From: Trichosphaerium sp. ATCC 40318
Lineage: Eukaryota; Discosea; Flabellinia; Trichosidae
Length of the DNA: 64,000 bases
Assembly: GCA_038496445.1 (NCBI GenBank)
Contig: JALMLS010000361.1
Span: forward strand, 62,001-126,000
Direction: 5' to 3'
In this document: in pieces, positions 1 through 12,066 of the stretch
Layout of the letters: each line of letters starts with the position of its first letter
How positions within the stretch are numbered: position 1 is the first letter of the stretch
Position numbers and translations under genes: made by a program
Notes under the pieces: model-generated
Databases searched by the model: none
What the model saw: only the letters and a program-made list of their open reading frames with translations
What the model was told of the DNA's origin: nothing

Positions 1-1224
1 GTGGCATGCCACAGCAACGTAGTGCGTTCGTAAATCAGCAACCATTCGGCAATCGCTTTGGGGCGAATGCTTCACACAACGGCTTAAGGCCTTTGGCGGA
101 TCCAATGCAAGGGCACGCTTTGGCTCCTGTAAAGAATAACTGGCATAGCCAAGGCATGGTACGTAGAAATATCTTAAACAAGTCGAATTTGTGATTGTGT
201 ATTTTCTGATAATCTAACGCTCTTTTTTTTTTACAGAGTAATGATACTTCTCGTTTATCTCATTACACTCACGATGCTCAAATGGAAACAAGGAAAAAGA
301 AGAATAAAAAGCGACGATCTTTGGATAGTGCGCGCTTACCTTCATTCCAATCACTCACTGCTGGTACAAAAGAAAACCTCTCAAAAAACATGAGAAAATG
401 AACTCTTAAACAATTCTTGTTGGCTTTGTTATTGATTTGTTGTTTAGAATTCCGTCGTGTTGGCATAGATGATTATGATTATGATGACGCTGAAAAGAAA
501 CGTGCTAGAAAGGTTAAGAGGTTATCTCTTGATAGTGAGAGCCAGAAACAATTGAATGCTATTAACGGATTTAAGTACGTTATTTGAAAAAAAAATAGAA
601 ATATTGTGGTTGCTTTGTTTTAACGCTCTAATTTAGCCGTGGTCGTTCTGCGCGCTCAGTTTCTGATCCGCCACCACTTATTGTTAACCCTCTCGTTAAT
701 GGCACTTCATTTTCGGCTCAATCATCACCAGTACCTTCCCCATTACCTTCTCCGCGATCCTTTGATGCTCCTACGTCTCCTTGGGCAGTATCACCTGGAG
801 AAGAGCCTAGTTACAACTGGAGTTCTGCGCCTAGCTCACCAGCTGGTGCTCATGGACACAATTACAGATCACACACAAGAAGGGGAAGCAGAGATCGCGT
901 TTCTCGTTCTAGATCGCCTTCACGAAGCAGTACGTTAGCCTGCGCTTAAATTTGGGAATTATTTTTCCGGCTTTTTTTTTGACTTTCTTGCACGTGTTTG
1001 TTGTCACATTGGCTTGTCTCATTTTTTTTAAAGGACGCAGAGAACAGCGTATGCCTAGATCCAGGTCCCTCACGCGGATACACGAGCAAAGAGGCGTTGG
1101 CTTCACTCCTGGTTTCACAGCAATCGCAGAAGAACCTTCAACCTTAGAATCAACAAGCGGGGCAAATTATGAGCGTTCTGTTAAAGAACATTATATCCCC
1201 GCGCCTATGCAAATAGACCCGTGA
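1..1224 (+). CDS. Arg/Ser- and Pro-rich protein, 5' partial
   Basis: The reading frame is open at the window edge, so the N-terminus is missing. Five exons join in frame: 1-158, 237 to about 350, about 447-574, about 637-929 and about 1035-1224. Donors are GTACGT or GTACAA and acceptors follow T-runs. The product is low-complexity: a basic KKKNKKRRS stretch, an acidic DDYDYDDAE patch, a Ser/Pro segment with repeated SP dipeptides, then RRGSRDRVSRSRSPSRSS, which is an RS-type segment. It ends in PAPMQIDP. RS segments are typical of nuclear splicing-related proteins, but no RRM is visible in the part present. A nuclear RNA-processing role is inference only. The splice pattern and in-frame joins make the gene itself well supported. 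Confidence 0.75.
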
Positions 1225-1728
1225 CAGTTGTGTATTGTAAAATGAAAGTGTAATTAAGTTTTTTAATCCTGACCGGATTTTCAAACGAGAAAAAAAAAAA
1301 TTATGAAAGTCTTTATCCTTTTCTGACCTGCGGCTTGAATTGGTTTTTTTTTTAGTTCGTTTTGGAGAAATAACTTCAAAAGTTCTCAGCAATGGCATTT
1401 TTACTTACTTCCTGTTACGCGTTTTTATTATTGTGTGCGTATGCCATTGTGTAATATAACAGTGATACCGCGTCATTGTAATTAATATGAAACGTGCTTT
1501 TGAGATATTTAGGTTTTTTTTTTAATAAGTGTACTTGATACAAGGGATAACCAGTAAGACAAAAAAATTGATACACAAGCCTAACGCGAGTTGTTTTGGA
1601 AACATTTCGATTTTTTGTTTGGCATGTAATAAATGAAATTAGCCTACAGGTGAGTTAGATAAACTGTATGTCATGTTTTAAACAATGCTAACTACTTTTC
1701 CTAAAATTTCGAGGTTTGTAACGTGCCT
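1225..1728. other. Intergenic, convergent 3' flanks
   Basis: No supported gene. AT-rich DNA with several T and A runs lies between the stop of the RS protein and the stop of the small minus-strand membrane protein. Confidence 0.5.
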
Positions 1729-1908
1729 TTAAGCTGCTCCAGCTCTTCTGCGAGCGCAATAACCAAGAACGGCGAGGATACCGACAACGCCAATCACCAA
1801 AAAGAGTACCAAAGCGATCCCGTCACCAGCATCAAAAGCAGCGGCTGCTTCTACACCAACAGAGAAATAGGCCAATAGAAGGGTTACAACGACTTGAAAG
1901 AGGTTCAT
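1729..1908 (-). CDS. 59-residue signal peptide plus one-TM protein
   Basis: An uninterrupted minus-strand frame encodes 59 residues. It starts MNLFQVVVTLLLAYFSVGVEA, which has the form of a signal peptide, followed by the short linker AAAFDAGDG. A hydrophobic helix of about 20 residues (IALVLFLVIGVVGILAVLGY) comes next, and a basic tail CARRRAGAA ends it. This predicts a small type I membrane protein with almost no lumenal domain and a short positive cytosolic tail. Similar tiny proteins (short signal, Asp/Gly linker, one Gly-rich helix, Arg tail) occur in several protists, but I cannot name a family with certainty. The strong hydrophobic pattern and clean frame argue against chance. No intron is needed. 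Confidence 0.55.
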   Translation of the reverse strand: MNLFQVVVTLLLAYFSVGVEAAAAFDAGDGIALVLFLVIGVVGILAVLGYCARRRAGAA

Positions 1909-2237
1909 TGTGAGTGTCTGTGTCTGTTGTTGTTGTTTTTATGAAGTTTCAGTCGAAAAAGTTCTGTTTCCCAAAAACTTAGCATCAGACTTATTATTTT
2001 GCGACAACATTTTCTTCGCGCATGACACTCGCTTTGCTATTGTCTACCGCTTCATAGCTCACCAAACAAGCAGCCAATGTGTACTTTTTCATGTGATCTA
2101 CAAATTGGTTTTAATGCTTTGATATACATCTAAGAGTGTATGAGGGTTGTGTGGGAATCATTTTCTCTACAATAGAACGGCACTTAACGGGTAGTATTGT
2201 AGGTTTAGCTACAAATCGTTTCTAGCGTTAATATAAC
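1909..2237. other. Intergenic, likely bidirectional promoter
   Basis: About 330 bases lie between two divergently transcribed starts. No coding signal is seen. It probably carries the promoters of the small membrane protein and the EF-hand/TerD gene. Confidence 0.4.
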
Positions 2238-4783
2238 ATGTCGAGTACGTCGCCCGGTGAAAAGCAGCCGCAAAGGGGCTCGTCTACAGAAACGGACAAA
2301 GGGGTGCAAACACGTTCCAGAAAGCGGAATGCCGAAGCGCTAGACACGGCCCTCGATATTTTAACGGAGAAGCGACGCATGAGTAAGAAAAAAGCCAAGA
2401 GGGCTTTTGAATCATCCGATCAAGGCCAAAGGCGTCAATTAAAGACAATATTCCAAGCTTTTGACAAGGATGGAGACGGTCACGTGGTGCGTTTACATTT
2501 CTCTCTGAATATTATGTAGCAATGCGCTAAATACTGTACAGACGCGTGACGAGTTGGCTGAAATAATGGTGCGGTACTGGGCCTTGTTTTCTTTTTTTTC
2601 GTAACGTAAATCGCCAATTTATCGCTAATTGACGAGTGTAGCGTAGTATGGGTAAGCGCCCGTTAAAATCAAAAATTGATAGGATATTTCAACAGGCAGA
2701 CACTGACGGGGTAAAAGGAATCAACTTGAAAAGCTAAGCTCACTCTGTTTAGAATGGTACAATAGAGCTATCGGAATTTGTATCATTTTTTATTGGTAAA
2801 AAGCAAGAGGTACGCTACTACTTGCACTCAGAGTTGTATCGTTTATTTGTTTCTGTACTAATATATACAAAGCTTACAGCTACGAAAAGAGAGCTACGCG
2901 GGAAGGCACGTGACATCTTATAATGTTAGTTCAGTAGTAACAAACCCCTAGCATTCTGAAAAAAATAGAAAAACATTGGCTCACTTCTACCGCGTATTCT
3001 CCAATGAGCCAATGTCGGGTATGGAGATGGGTAAAACGAATGCGTTTTCTGGATTCAAAATACTCATATATGACCCTATATCTGCAAACTTATCTGAACA
3101 ACACATCAAACGGCACTTGAACAAATTGTGCGTGTTCCGTTTTTTCTCAACGGTTTTTTTTGTATCGTTTTTAACCATACTCACGTTCACATTGTTATAA
3201 TTGACATCACGTGATTATGACTAACTAACGTCGCAGCTAGGTCTTTCTCTGTTGTGGTATGTTCTCGCACAGCAGACTTCATGCAATTACTTCCTACTGT
3301 TGATCAAGGTACTGCTTGATGGTATAATGATATCTTACAGTAGTACTAGCGTGGATAATATCTGGATCTTCTTTGGAGGAACATACACATCCCACTCAAT
3401 TTGCAGCATCTTTAGCTTCATTTTTTCAACAAGGAAAGGGTATTGCTATTTGGGGGACGCCAAAAAGAATAGCACACGCGTCAGCGGCTGTATCACATTT
3501 ATTAAAGGTAAGTGGCTGAACACTTTTTATTTTTATTTCTTTTTTTTTTCTCCCTCACAATTCCCTCCTTAGCTAGATTTGTCACTGTCAAACACATTCT
3601 TTCTTTATACTGAAGTAAAACCAAGTCGTATATTTATTGATATATCTGACTCGTTCAAATTCATCAAGTGCGTATGGTCCTAAGAGAACATGCTTTTATT
3701 GTATAAGTTTTTTGTTGGAACAGCAGTTGACAAAACAATTAGGCCTGAACGTGGTTGTATGATAAGGTAAAGAGTATTTAGATAGTCAGAACCACTGTTG
3801 TTTAGTTCTGTTTAGAAATATGGCCGTATGGCTAATGCATACAAAATTGCTAGCTATTACTCAACCGACACCACCTCCACCGCCACCACCTATTGCTACT
3901 AACCCTGTAAATCATATTGAAGGTAGAGAAACTGTACGTGACTTTATTGTCTTAATTAACGAGTAACACATGCTTTCAAGTGCCTGGAATTAAGAACTGG
4001 TGAACGCTTTGATTTAGAACAACGAATGACGAAAGTGCTTTTTGGCCTAGGCTGGGATACACCCTTTGACCTTGACGTATAGTGCAGTAGTAGGGTTTTA
4101 ATTATCTTACACAAGTGTAGGCGTCTATTCTTATTTATGATCATGTTGGAAAGCATGGTACGTGAGTGAAGGGCACGTGATAGTACTCAAATTAACTGTT
4201 TTTTGAAGTTGAAACGATTTATTATGGCAAATTGAAGTCCAGTCATTTTGAGATACAACACAGCGGTGATACAATAGATGGTGCTTTATCCAATGGGACG
4301 GATGGAGAGCAAATTGCAGTTAATTTGGCAAGGTACCTCATTTTCTTTATGACGATGATGTTGCTTAACCCGTTCAGCCTTCCATACACAATCACAACTC
4401 TACTATTTGTGGCTAATGTATTTACTGATGGTCGGACTTTTTCAGATGTCAAGGACGCCTATGTGCGTCTTGTTGATGCTACAAATCATCGTGAACAATG
4501 TCGTTATACCATCAAAAAGGTACCTCCTTTAAACCAACACATCACATCATTGATTCTAAAAAAGGGTTTGGGCACAGCAAGAGCTGTGGTGATATGTAAA
4601 GTGTACAAAAAAGATAATAGATGGCATCTTGTTTCAATTGGAGAACCTATAGAGCGGTACGTTTCTTTTTTGTTTTTTTTTCTTTAGTCTTAATTTTGAC
4701 TTATGTAAATTTGTACTAGAGGGGGACGAACACCTCAAGAGGTTATACCCTACGTTCAAGAGTTCCTGGACAATAGTCATTGA
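2238..4783 (+). CDS. EF-hand / TerD-domain fusion protein
   Basis: Multi-exon gene starting MSSTSPGEKQ. After a basic N-terminus, two EF-hands are assembled across introns: FDKDGDGHVTRDELAEIM and QQADTDGNGTIELSEFVSFF, both with the Ca-binding Asp/Asn/Glu pattern. The middle part has an alpha/beta look, including VLAWIISGSSLEEH and GKGIAIWGTP, somewhat like type 1 amidotransferase-like folds. A proline run (PTPPPPPPP) links it to a C-terminal TerD domain: LELRTGERFDLE, VLFGLGWDTPFDLDA, IQHSGDTIDG, DGEQIAVNLARLP, TFSDVKDAYVRLVD. TerD proteins bind calcium and occur in bacterial tellurite-resistance loci and in Dictyostelium cAMP-binding/CABP proteins. The fusion implies a Ca-regulated cytosolic protein. 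The stop is followed by AATAAA near 4789. Several exon edges are approximate. Confidence 0.75.
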
Positions 4784-4991
4784 AGAAAAATAAAGTATTG
4801 TTTTTATGTTTTTCTTTTCAAAGTGACAGCCAAACTCCTGATTTTGGTTTGCCTGACTATCTTGTATGATTCTGCAATGGCACCCTTCGTCAAAGCCGGC
4901 TTTCAGGTCTTATACACGTTGCGGATTAAACGAGAACTTAAAGATGTTAAGTTCTAGTTATTTTTTGGAAGGTGCAGCGTTGTTCGGCATA

Positions 4992-5750
4992 ATGTCATCG
5001 AAATCGAAACGTAGGAGCTCTGGTAAGAGAAATAAGCCAAAGCCAAAGCCAGAAGTCGCTATAAAATCTCCTCCAAAAGAAACAACTACAAAAACCGTCG
5101 GTGTTACATCTGAGGATGTAATGCATAAAACTGCTGTTAATGTTTGGTCCAAGGTATTTTCTAACGGTAATTGTTTATTATTGAACAAATCGTAGTGCAA
5201 CAAGATGCTAGGGGATCTAGTAACGCTAATGAGAATGGTGGAAGAAAATTTAAACACTGATGAGGAAGAAGCGCTCGCAGAGATGGGCGGCTCATCCTTT
5301 CCTGCACTTAAGAGTGAGTAATACTGTCTAATAGCGCGTCTCGCAGTTTAACGTACATTTACTGTAAAAAACTAACCAAAGCACAGAGAAAGCCCCACAC
5401 TTCGCTAAAGAACTTGAAAAAACGAACGGCTTTCTTGCCAGTAAAAAACAAAAGAAAACACCTATTAAGCCATCAGGCAAGCGCAAGGTACGTGTGCATA
5501 TCATACCAGGAAACTCATGACAATCCTTCAAACAAAAAAAAAAACCTTACGCAGCAACAAGTCTGTCATTGTCTTCAAAGTATTTAAAACCGCGTAATAA
5601 CGCTTTAAAAAGGCACCAGGAGACTCAACGGATTCTGAACCACCTTCGAAAAAGCGCAAGACAGACACAAAAGCGAGACGAAGCTTAAAGCTTGGTGGTA
5701 CTCCAACAAAAGGCAAGATTAAGAAATCTCCAGGCAAAAACAAACAATAG
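4992..5750 (+). CDS. Lys-rich, probably nuclear protein
   Basis: Starts MSSKSKRRSSGKRNKPKPKP, and this ATG is preferred over an in-frame one 126 bases upstream because of the typical basic opening. Exons join through AVNVWSKV, then CNKMLGDLVTLMRMVEEN, an acidic helix with Leu/Met spacing, then FAKELEKTNGFLASKKQKK and a C-terminal PPSKKRKTDTKARRSLKLGG. The last part contains a classical nuclear localisation motif (SKKRK). Apart from the short helical middle section the protein is disordered and basic. No family is recognised. It could be a ribosome-biogenesis or chromatin-associated factor, but nothing in the sequence decides this. Confidence 0.6.
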
Positions 5751-6173
5751 ACAGACCGTAAAGAGAGATGACAATTGTATAACTAACTAGTGTAATAAAA
5801 AAAAAATCTTCAGCTTGTAACCTGTTAGAGGTCAGATTAGCAATGAGGCCACCAAAAATAACTTCAAGGTCGATAAGTGGCTAGTACGTTTCAAAAACCA
5901 TGGCCTCTTCTTTAAAGCCAACAACAGTTCCAGTTCAGCAAAGGTACGCGTAGTTTGTTTGTTTGTTTATTGTTTATCGTTGGGGTTGACTTTCGGGGCA
6001 TATAACGCCGCTATATGAAATCGCCCCACCCGACATGGCTACAAGACCCTGTTACAATAGGTACACGACGCGTATCTATTTGGGGATAAGGGGATGGTGC
6101 AGAACGAACCAAAGGGGTGCCTTAACGTAAATCTCACGAAATTTTGATTTTATTTGATCACAAACTACCATAC
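5751..6173. other. Intergenic or 5' UTR with a GC-rich hairpin
   Basis: No confident gene. A short ATG frame at 5900 (MASSLKPTTVPVQQ) runs into a GTACGC site and could be an unassigned first exon. A (GTTT)n tract lies near 5952-5969. A GC-rich inverted repeat lies at 5995-6027. Confidence 0.4.
5995..6027. other. Inverted repeat (hairpin)
   Basis: GGGG (5995-5998) pairs with CCCC (6024-6027), and CATATA (5999-6004) pairs with TATATG (6012-6017) around a 7-base loop, leaving a small 3' bulge. It stands out as GC-rich in an AT-rich flank. Function is unknown: it could be part of a 5' UTR or a small structured RNA. Confidence 0.4.
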
Positions 6174-7862
6174 ATGTCTTGGTTAAATGAGATTGGTATT
6201 GATACGGCTTCGTTGTATTGTTTAAGTGTTGCAGGTAATAAATCCGTTTAAAAAAGATATTCGTAGTTTACAATACGCGTAGTATTGTATGTAGCATCGC
6301 AGAGGAGCCTCAGTTTCGAAAGTCAACTCAATACAGATGATCTAGCTCCGCAAGGCACGAAATGAGAGTATAGCGACACTGACGTACTATTGTGTAGATT
6401 TAAGCATGAAAACAGCGCTATTGTTACCGCTTATTAGCTCTGCATCCCTCCTAATCCTTTTCTACTTTTTCTCGATCCTTTCGCTTATCTGGCTTATTAT
6501 GACTATTTTGACCACAATAATGGCACTCGCTTTTGCTATTCAACCACTTTTAGACATGATCCTTGCTCGTGTGTCAAAGAACTCGTATGTACCTCCTTCT
6601 TTACCCAATCGCAGCCTTACGCTTACCCAAGCAATATCACGGATGGCGTTCAGATCTTCAACTGGCCGAGTGTTATCGTAGCAGCCCTTATAACGATTCT
6701 TTGGACGTTTACTGGCAACTTAATTCTGTACAATTGTAAGATATAATTTTTATGAATTTTCTACCAACAACAAAAGGTTTCTGCCTTTTTTCTCATTTGA
6801 TATTGTACCTAGTACTTTCGGCAAGTATATGTATTATTGGACTTTCTTTTATGCGCGTACCCACAGTCAAAATGGCAACTGTATTACTCATTGGCTTGCT
6901 CATTTATGATATTTTTTGGGTACCTTTTTTTTCATACAAAGTCATTAACAAACCAAGTGTTGTGGTGATTATTCTCAACTGGTAAACTGGCGTACTAACC
7001 CCTATTATTTAGGTATACTTTTCAGAAGGTATGTACACTGCTATAGATGCATCTGCGTGCTATACACTTTATTTCTGACAAGAGAGTTATTAAACCATTT
7101 TAGGTATTTTTGGCAAGAATGTAATGTATGTATGAGCCTTGTTGCTTTATCTTTGGTTTCTTCAAAACCAAAAAAATTCATGATTTCTTTTAGGGTTGAA
7201 GTAGCTACTAAAGAGAGTGGTATGTCCTTTATTGAAAAAAAGTTGCTATTGGTTTTTCTTGACATTTTTCTTTTCTACTAGACAACCCCATACAGACACT
7301 TGCAGATACCTTGAACCTCGGACAAATAGCAATTAAAAGACTTCAGCTTCCTGTCAAATTCATATTGGGACGCCATATGCTCGGTTTGGGCGACATTGTA
7401 GTACCTGGACTTTTTGTCACATTGTTCTTAAAGGTAGTTTTGTTTTGTGCTTGAGATGGAGTCTAATGTTGTGTTAAAGCTGGATAAGCGTGTTTTCAAA
7501 ACAATGAGGTTCTTTGATGGCTACTATATAGTAAGCCTTATTGGGTATGCTCTGGGCCTTCTTTTGGCCATAGTTGCTGCGATAGGATTTCGGTACGGGA
7601 GTTTTAACAGTTTTTTTTGTTTACATTCCAACCAAAGCTGACCTAGTACTTTCAAGGGTGGCACAACCTGCTCTTCTATATTTGGTTCCTTGTGTACTTT
7701 TACCCGTATTTTTACGGGCTGTGGCGCGTGGCGAGTTTACAGTAAGTACTCTTTAAAATATGTTATTGACCAACATGTTGTTTTAATATTAATCGTTAGC
7801 GCTTGTGGACAAGCACGATTGCAGGGAAAGCAACTGAACTAAAAAATGATGTTTTGGTGTAA
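6174..7862 (+). CDS. SPPL3: Signal peptide peptidase-like aspartyl protease (SPPL3 type)
   Basis: Intramembrane GxGD aspartyl protease of the endoplasmic reticulum/Golgi. The first catalytic Asp lies in LLIYDIFWV and the second in MLGLGDIVVPGL. The C-terminal PAL motif is in VAQPALLYLVP. Loop exons also follow SPPL3 closely: FGKNVMVEVATKESDNPIQ matches the conserved segment between the catalytic helices. About eight hydrophobic helices are visible. The protein lacks a long N-terminal lumenal domain, which is the SPPL3 form rather than SPPL2. It ends ARGEFT, then RLWTSTIAGKATELKNDVLV after the last intron. In animals SPPL3 sheds Golgi glycosyltransferases; the substrate here is inference. The first two exons (from MSWLNEIGIDT, with RSLSFESQLNT) fit the family, but one junction near 6350 is uncertain. 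Confidence 0.9.
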
Positions 7863-8010
7863 TAAAGAACTAGTGTACAAGGACGTTTTGTTCATAATCA
7901 CGTTGGGATTAACAACACTTTTGTGGAAGCTCTGTTTTATAATACTCTTTTAGCTGAACTTCTGTGGTTCGTTGTGTACAAATTAATAATTTTTTATTGG
8001 ATGGCTTATG

Positions 8011-11000
8011 TTAATACTTCTTGTATTCAAAAGTCCATTCTTTAGGAACAACAAGAGAAACATCACGTGATGGAGGGTATAATTTTGGTAAGTTTTTAAT
8101 AAGCTTATCCTGGTTTGATTTCTTTCTCTTCTTTCTTTTTGGAGAGGAGCTCATCTCTTCATCATCTGATGGTTCTATTTTGTTGTTAAGTATAAGAAAA
8201 AAACGAGAAAAAAAAAGGACTTGAGGAGTCAAGGGACCTTCGATGTTTTTGATTCGATGTTACGTACCTTTGACGTTATGTAGGTATTTCTTTCTTCCAA
8301 TATTGCTTTGTTTTTGTTCGTACCTCTGTGATAGATAAGACTTTAAAGTCAAGTTTGTATCAAGCATTGCATTTAAATCGAAACGAATTGGTCTTATATT
8401 TTTAGAACAATGTGCTGCTTTTATAATCTGTCGACCAATAGCACGTGCCAATGGAGGAGGAACTATTAGAATGTACAGTTAGTTTCTTGAAAAAAAGTAC
8501 ATTAAATAGTAAACAGACAATAAAACAAGTGAACTTTTAGTGCTCAAACTCTTTTTCACTGTCTTTCTGCTAGCAAAAAAAAATACTTGTGAATTTCCTT
8601 GTTACTGCTGTTTGTTCGTTCGTTACCTGCATTTCCTATTTGTTTTCTTATTGTTGTTTCATTTTTACCACAAAATAAATAATCATCAGGAAATCCTAAA
8701 ATAAGACGTCAGTTTGTTGAATCATTCATTCTTAGTCTTGTGTTTACCTTGTGCGCGAGCAAGTTCTCTATATGTAGAGCATCTGTATCCGAAATCAGAC
8801 TCAATGAACCTTGTTACGACATCGCCACCAGCACAAATAGTACCAAATACATCTTCATTTCTTAGAATAACACGTTCTTTCTTCTTAGCACTCAAATCTG
8901 TGTAAGGTGCTACGTGATGTGTAACTGTTTTAGCGGAAGGCTTGAAACACGTGTTAATCAAAATTGTTTTATGTATTTGCATGTACCGAACGCCATATCT
9001 TTTGGTAATACGAAGCTTTTTCGTAAGGTACTGTGTATGGTGCTTCTTTATGCTTGAATTTTTTAACACCTCTTTTATTGTTGTAGAGCTTTGGCAAGTC
9101 GCCTTTTGAAGAAATGGGAGTTAAATTCTCTTGTAGGTTTGGTATTAGGGTAGTGGTATCATACCTATTACATCGGATACTGTAGGGCAAGGTGATGTTT
9201 TCATTGTTAAAGGATCGCACTTAACAAGAACAGGCTCTCCCTGTAACAGAAAGGGCAAAGTTAGTCACTTTGTGGGGAGCACAGAGAAGAAGTATCAGCA
9301 ACAGCTCCGTACATCACACTCTCTCATATCTAATGGTATCATGGAGGGAGGTCTTATATAGAACTCATGTGTAGTTGGGGCAGGGAAACTAGGTAATTTC
9401 CATCCACGTTTTGCTCCAAAAATAAACACCCGAAACCTGCGGCATGTGAGCACACTTTTTTTAAAAATGCATTAGTACCGTCTTTGTGCTACTCCATAAT
9501 TACATGCCTTAGCTACATGAAAGCTAATTTGATAGTCAGCACGCATGAGTTGCTTTTGAAGTCCTTGTAGAATGTGTAAAGCGTTTGACCGAACTGTTTC
9601 TGATACATTCTCCAACAGAAAGTACTGAGGCTAAAAAAAAGCATGTGGTAAGGAATAGCAGTAGAATTCCGGTCTTTGTACCTGCACGTATTCAATAAAA
9701 TCAGCGTAAGTCTTTACCTCTTGATTACGTCCATCATCAAGCCTATCACGCTTTCTCTTCCTGTTTGCCTTCCTTTTGTTTGATTAGTATTCTCATTATT
9801 TTCTTATAACACGTACGAGAATCCTTGGCAAGGGGGTCCACCAGAAATAAGGTTTATATCTCCTGGGGAAGGAAGACAGTTCCTAAAACCATAAATATAC
9901 ATAAAACCAAATGAAGCCATTGATGTCAACCTCAAAAAAAAAGTTTGTTTTGAAGTTAATCAAGCCCACTTTTCCAGCATAACTAAAAATAATTCCTCAA
10001 ACGAATACCATAATATTGTACTATACAAAATCATAGTACAATAATATGGGTAAGGTTGACCTGGAGTATTGATTGGTATCAAAAGAAAAAACAAACTCGT
10101 CTTTTTTAAGCAACTTTGAGAACGCACTCTTCTTTTATCCTTGCAAGAATCTCAGATATTTGTCCACCGAGTTTATCATAATCTATCATCTTTGTTGATA
10201 AAGGAATCTGAATTACCTTTCCACTCTTTCTTTTGAGTACAACATCAATCCCATGCTAGTACAAAAAAAAATAAGTCACCGTTCCAAAAAAAAAGAAATT
10301 TCTGTGACTGCACCTTTGTCAAAACAACGTCCTGCACTGTGCTATTTGTATCATCGAAAGTATAGAGTAGTTTTCTTATGGCACGTGTATCTAAATCAAT
10401 TTCATCAAACCATTGATCTATGCCACCGTATCGACAGTAATACTGAGTAACCTAAAGGCATGGGTTAAAAATTAGCTATTGAAACAAAAATGTCTTTACT
10501 CTTAGCTCTGATTTTTCTTCCCTAAACAAACGTATACTCCATTCATAGATAGATGTCAGGGCGTTGTAATCTATTTTCTCTGCTTTATAATTGTTTTGAT
10601 TGATGTTGGCATCTCTCCTGTACAGCTAAAAAAGGCTTAAGGACTGTCTAGTGTCTCTTTGTATTTTTTTTTATTATACGTACACTGAGGTCCTTTTGTA
10701 GTTCTTGCTGTAGCTCTTTTGCAGTAATGTCACCATTAACAAGTTTTAAATACATTAAAAAATGTCCAACAGAAGCACAGTACACTGTTGTTTCAGGATG
10801 ATTTGTGCTATACGTCTCACAAGCATCCTAGAACCGATTTAATCTTAAGTTTGTTAAATAAGACGAACCTTATACAAGTCAACAGCCACAGGTATTTCGA
10901 TACCTGCTTGAATAAATCCTGTTCCTATTCCCCCAGCACCACAATACAATTCTAAAGCCTTCAAAGGACCATTCTTAAGTGCATAGTTTAGCAAAACCGA

Positions 11001-12066
11001 ACAGAACAAAAGATGAAAAAAGGTATGTAAACTTTGAACCCAATCTTTTCTTGAGGATTTCATACCAACTTCCATTTCTGCTTTTCAATGTCTACTAATG
11101 TGAAAATATTTCTGCCTTTCTTATATCTATAACAATACTTCGCTTCACTAATCATCATATTAATAAGCATAGGAGTGTTATATTTATGAACGCACATATC
11201 TTTTTCATCAAAATGTCTTACTGTTGTTGGTGATATAAGCTCACTCGCAAAACACCAATCAGTGTCATCTGACAAAAAGATCTAGGTAGCATGCGCGGTT
11301 AGCATCAAACTATTAAATAACAAAAAAGATGGGATCCGGTTTTACACGAGCAGTAGAAGCTTGCTTGAACAGAGGAAAAAAAATCGTACCTCTTTTTCGT
11401 CCCATCCTTCCATGGATGGTACAGCTAAGTGCCATAGATGAAATGCCCATTTAATATGGACAATGATAGTACCAAATTTATTCTTCTATAAAATCTTGTT
11501 ACAACACGTGATAACAAACTGACCTTGACAACCACACAGTTTAATAAAAAAAAGTTGGTTATTTGTAAAACAATTTTTTCAGTTGGTGTTTATCTGATTT
11601 TTCGCTTGCCAACTTATAAGGTAAACAGGTGATTTTGATTTGAAGAAGTTGAAAAACTGCACAGTTTTAGCAGATGTATTACCATTTGAAAAAAAAAACC
11701 ACTTTTTGATTGAATGAAAACAAAAAAAACCCACTAACGGCTATTTCTATTATCTGGCCAAGCCATGGTACATCATCTTTTTCTTGAGCGTCATAAGCAG
11801 CTCTTGGGAAATAAATAAGCAACTATTGTCTAGGAGACGAAAAAAAAGTGACATGTGGTTTAGTTGACATTTATTTTATTTTTGTCGTTTAACGTTACTG
11901 GCGTACCCATTTTCATACTCTCCTGGCTTTATATGAGCGTAACACCCTATTTTATAAATATTTCCGTTGATCTAAACCCAAAACAGTTAAAACTGCGCAG
12001 CTGTGTAAGATATACCTCGCAAGTCTCTAATTTGGGGCTGATATCGCTCGGCTCTAGTGTTGACAT
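8011..12066 (-). CDS. DNA cytosine-5 methyltransferase with BAH domain
   Basis: Transfers methyl groups to cytosine C5 in nuclear DNA. Reading the minus strand: start MSTLEPSDISPK, then a BAH domain (GCYAHIKPGEYE; DDVPWLGQIIEIA; SDDTDWCFASELISP), then the catalytic domain. Motif I is LELYCGAGGIGTGF with AVDL. Motif IV is ISGGPPCQGFS with the catalytic Cys. Motif VI is FLLENVSE. Motif VIII is NYGVAQRRFRVFIFGA. The recognition region carries RELARAQGFPDDYLF, and motif X is QIGNAPPPLARAIG. The tail is basic (SPKRKKRKK), a likely nuclear signal. There is one BAH rather than the tandem pair of DNMT1, no RFTS or CXXC is visible, and an insert of roughly 200 residues sits between motifs I and IV, as in chromomethylases. 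All catalytic motifs are intact, so activity is expected. The first BAH intron boundary is approximate. Confidence 0.9.
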
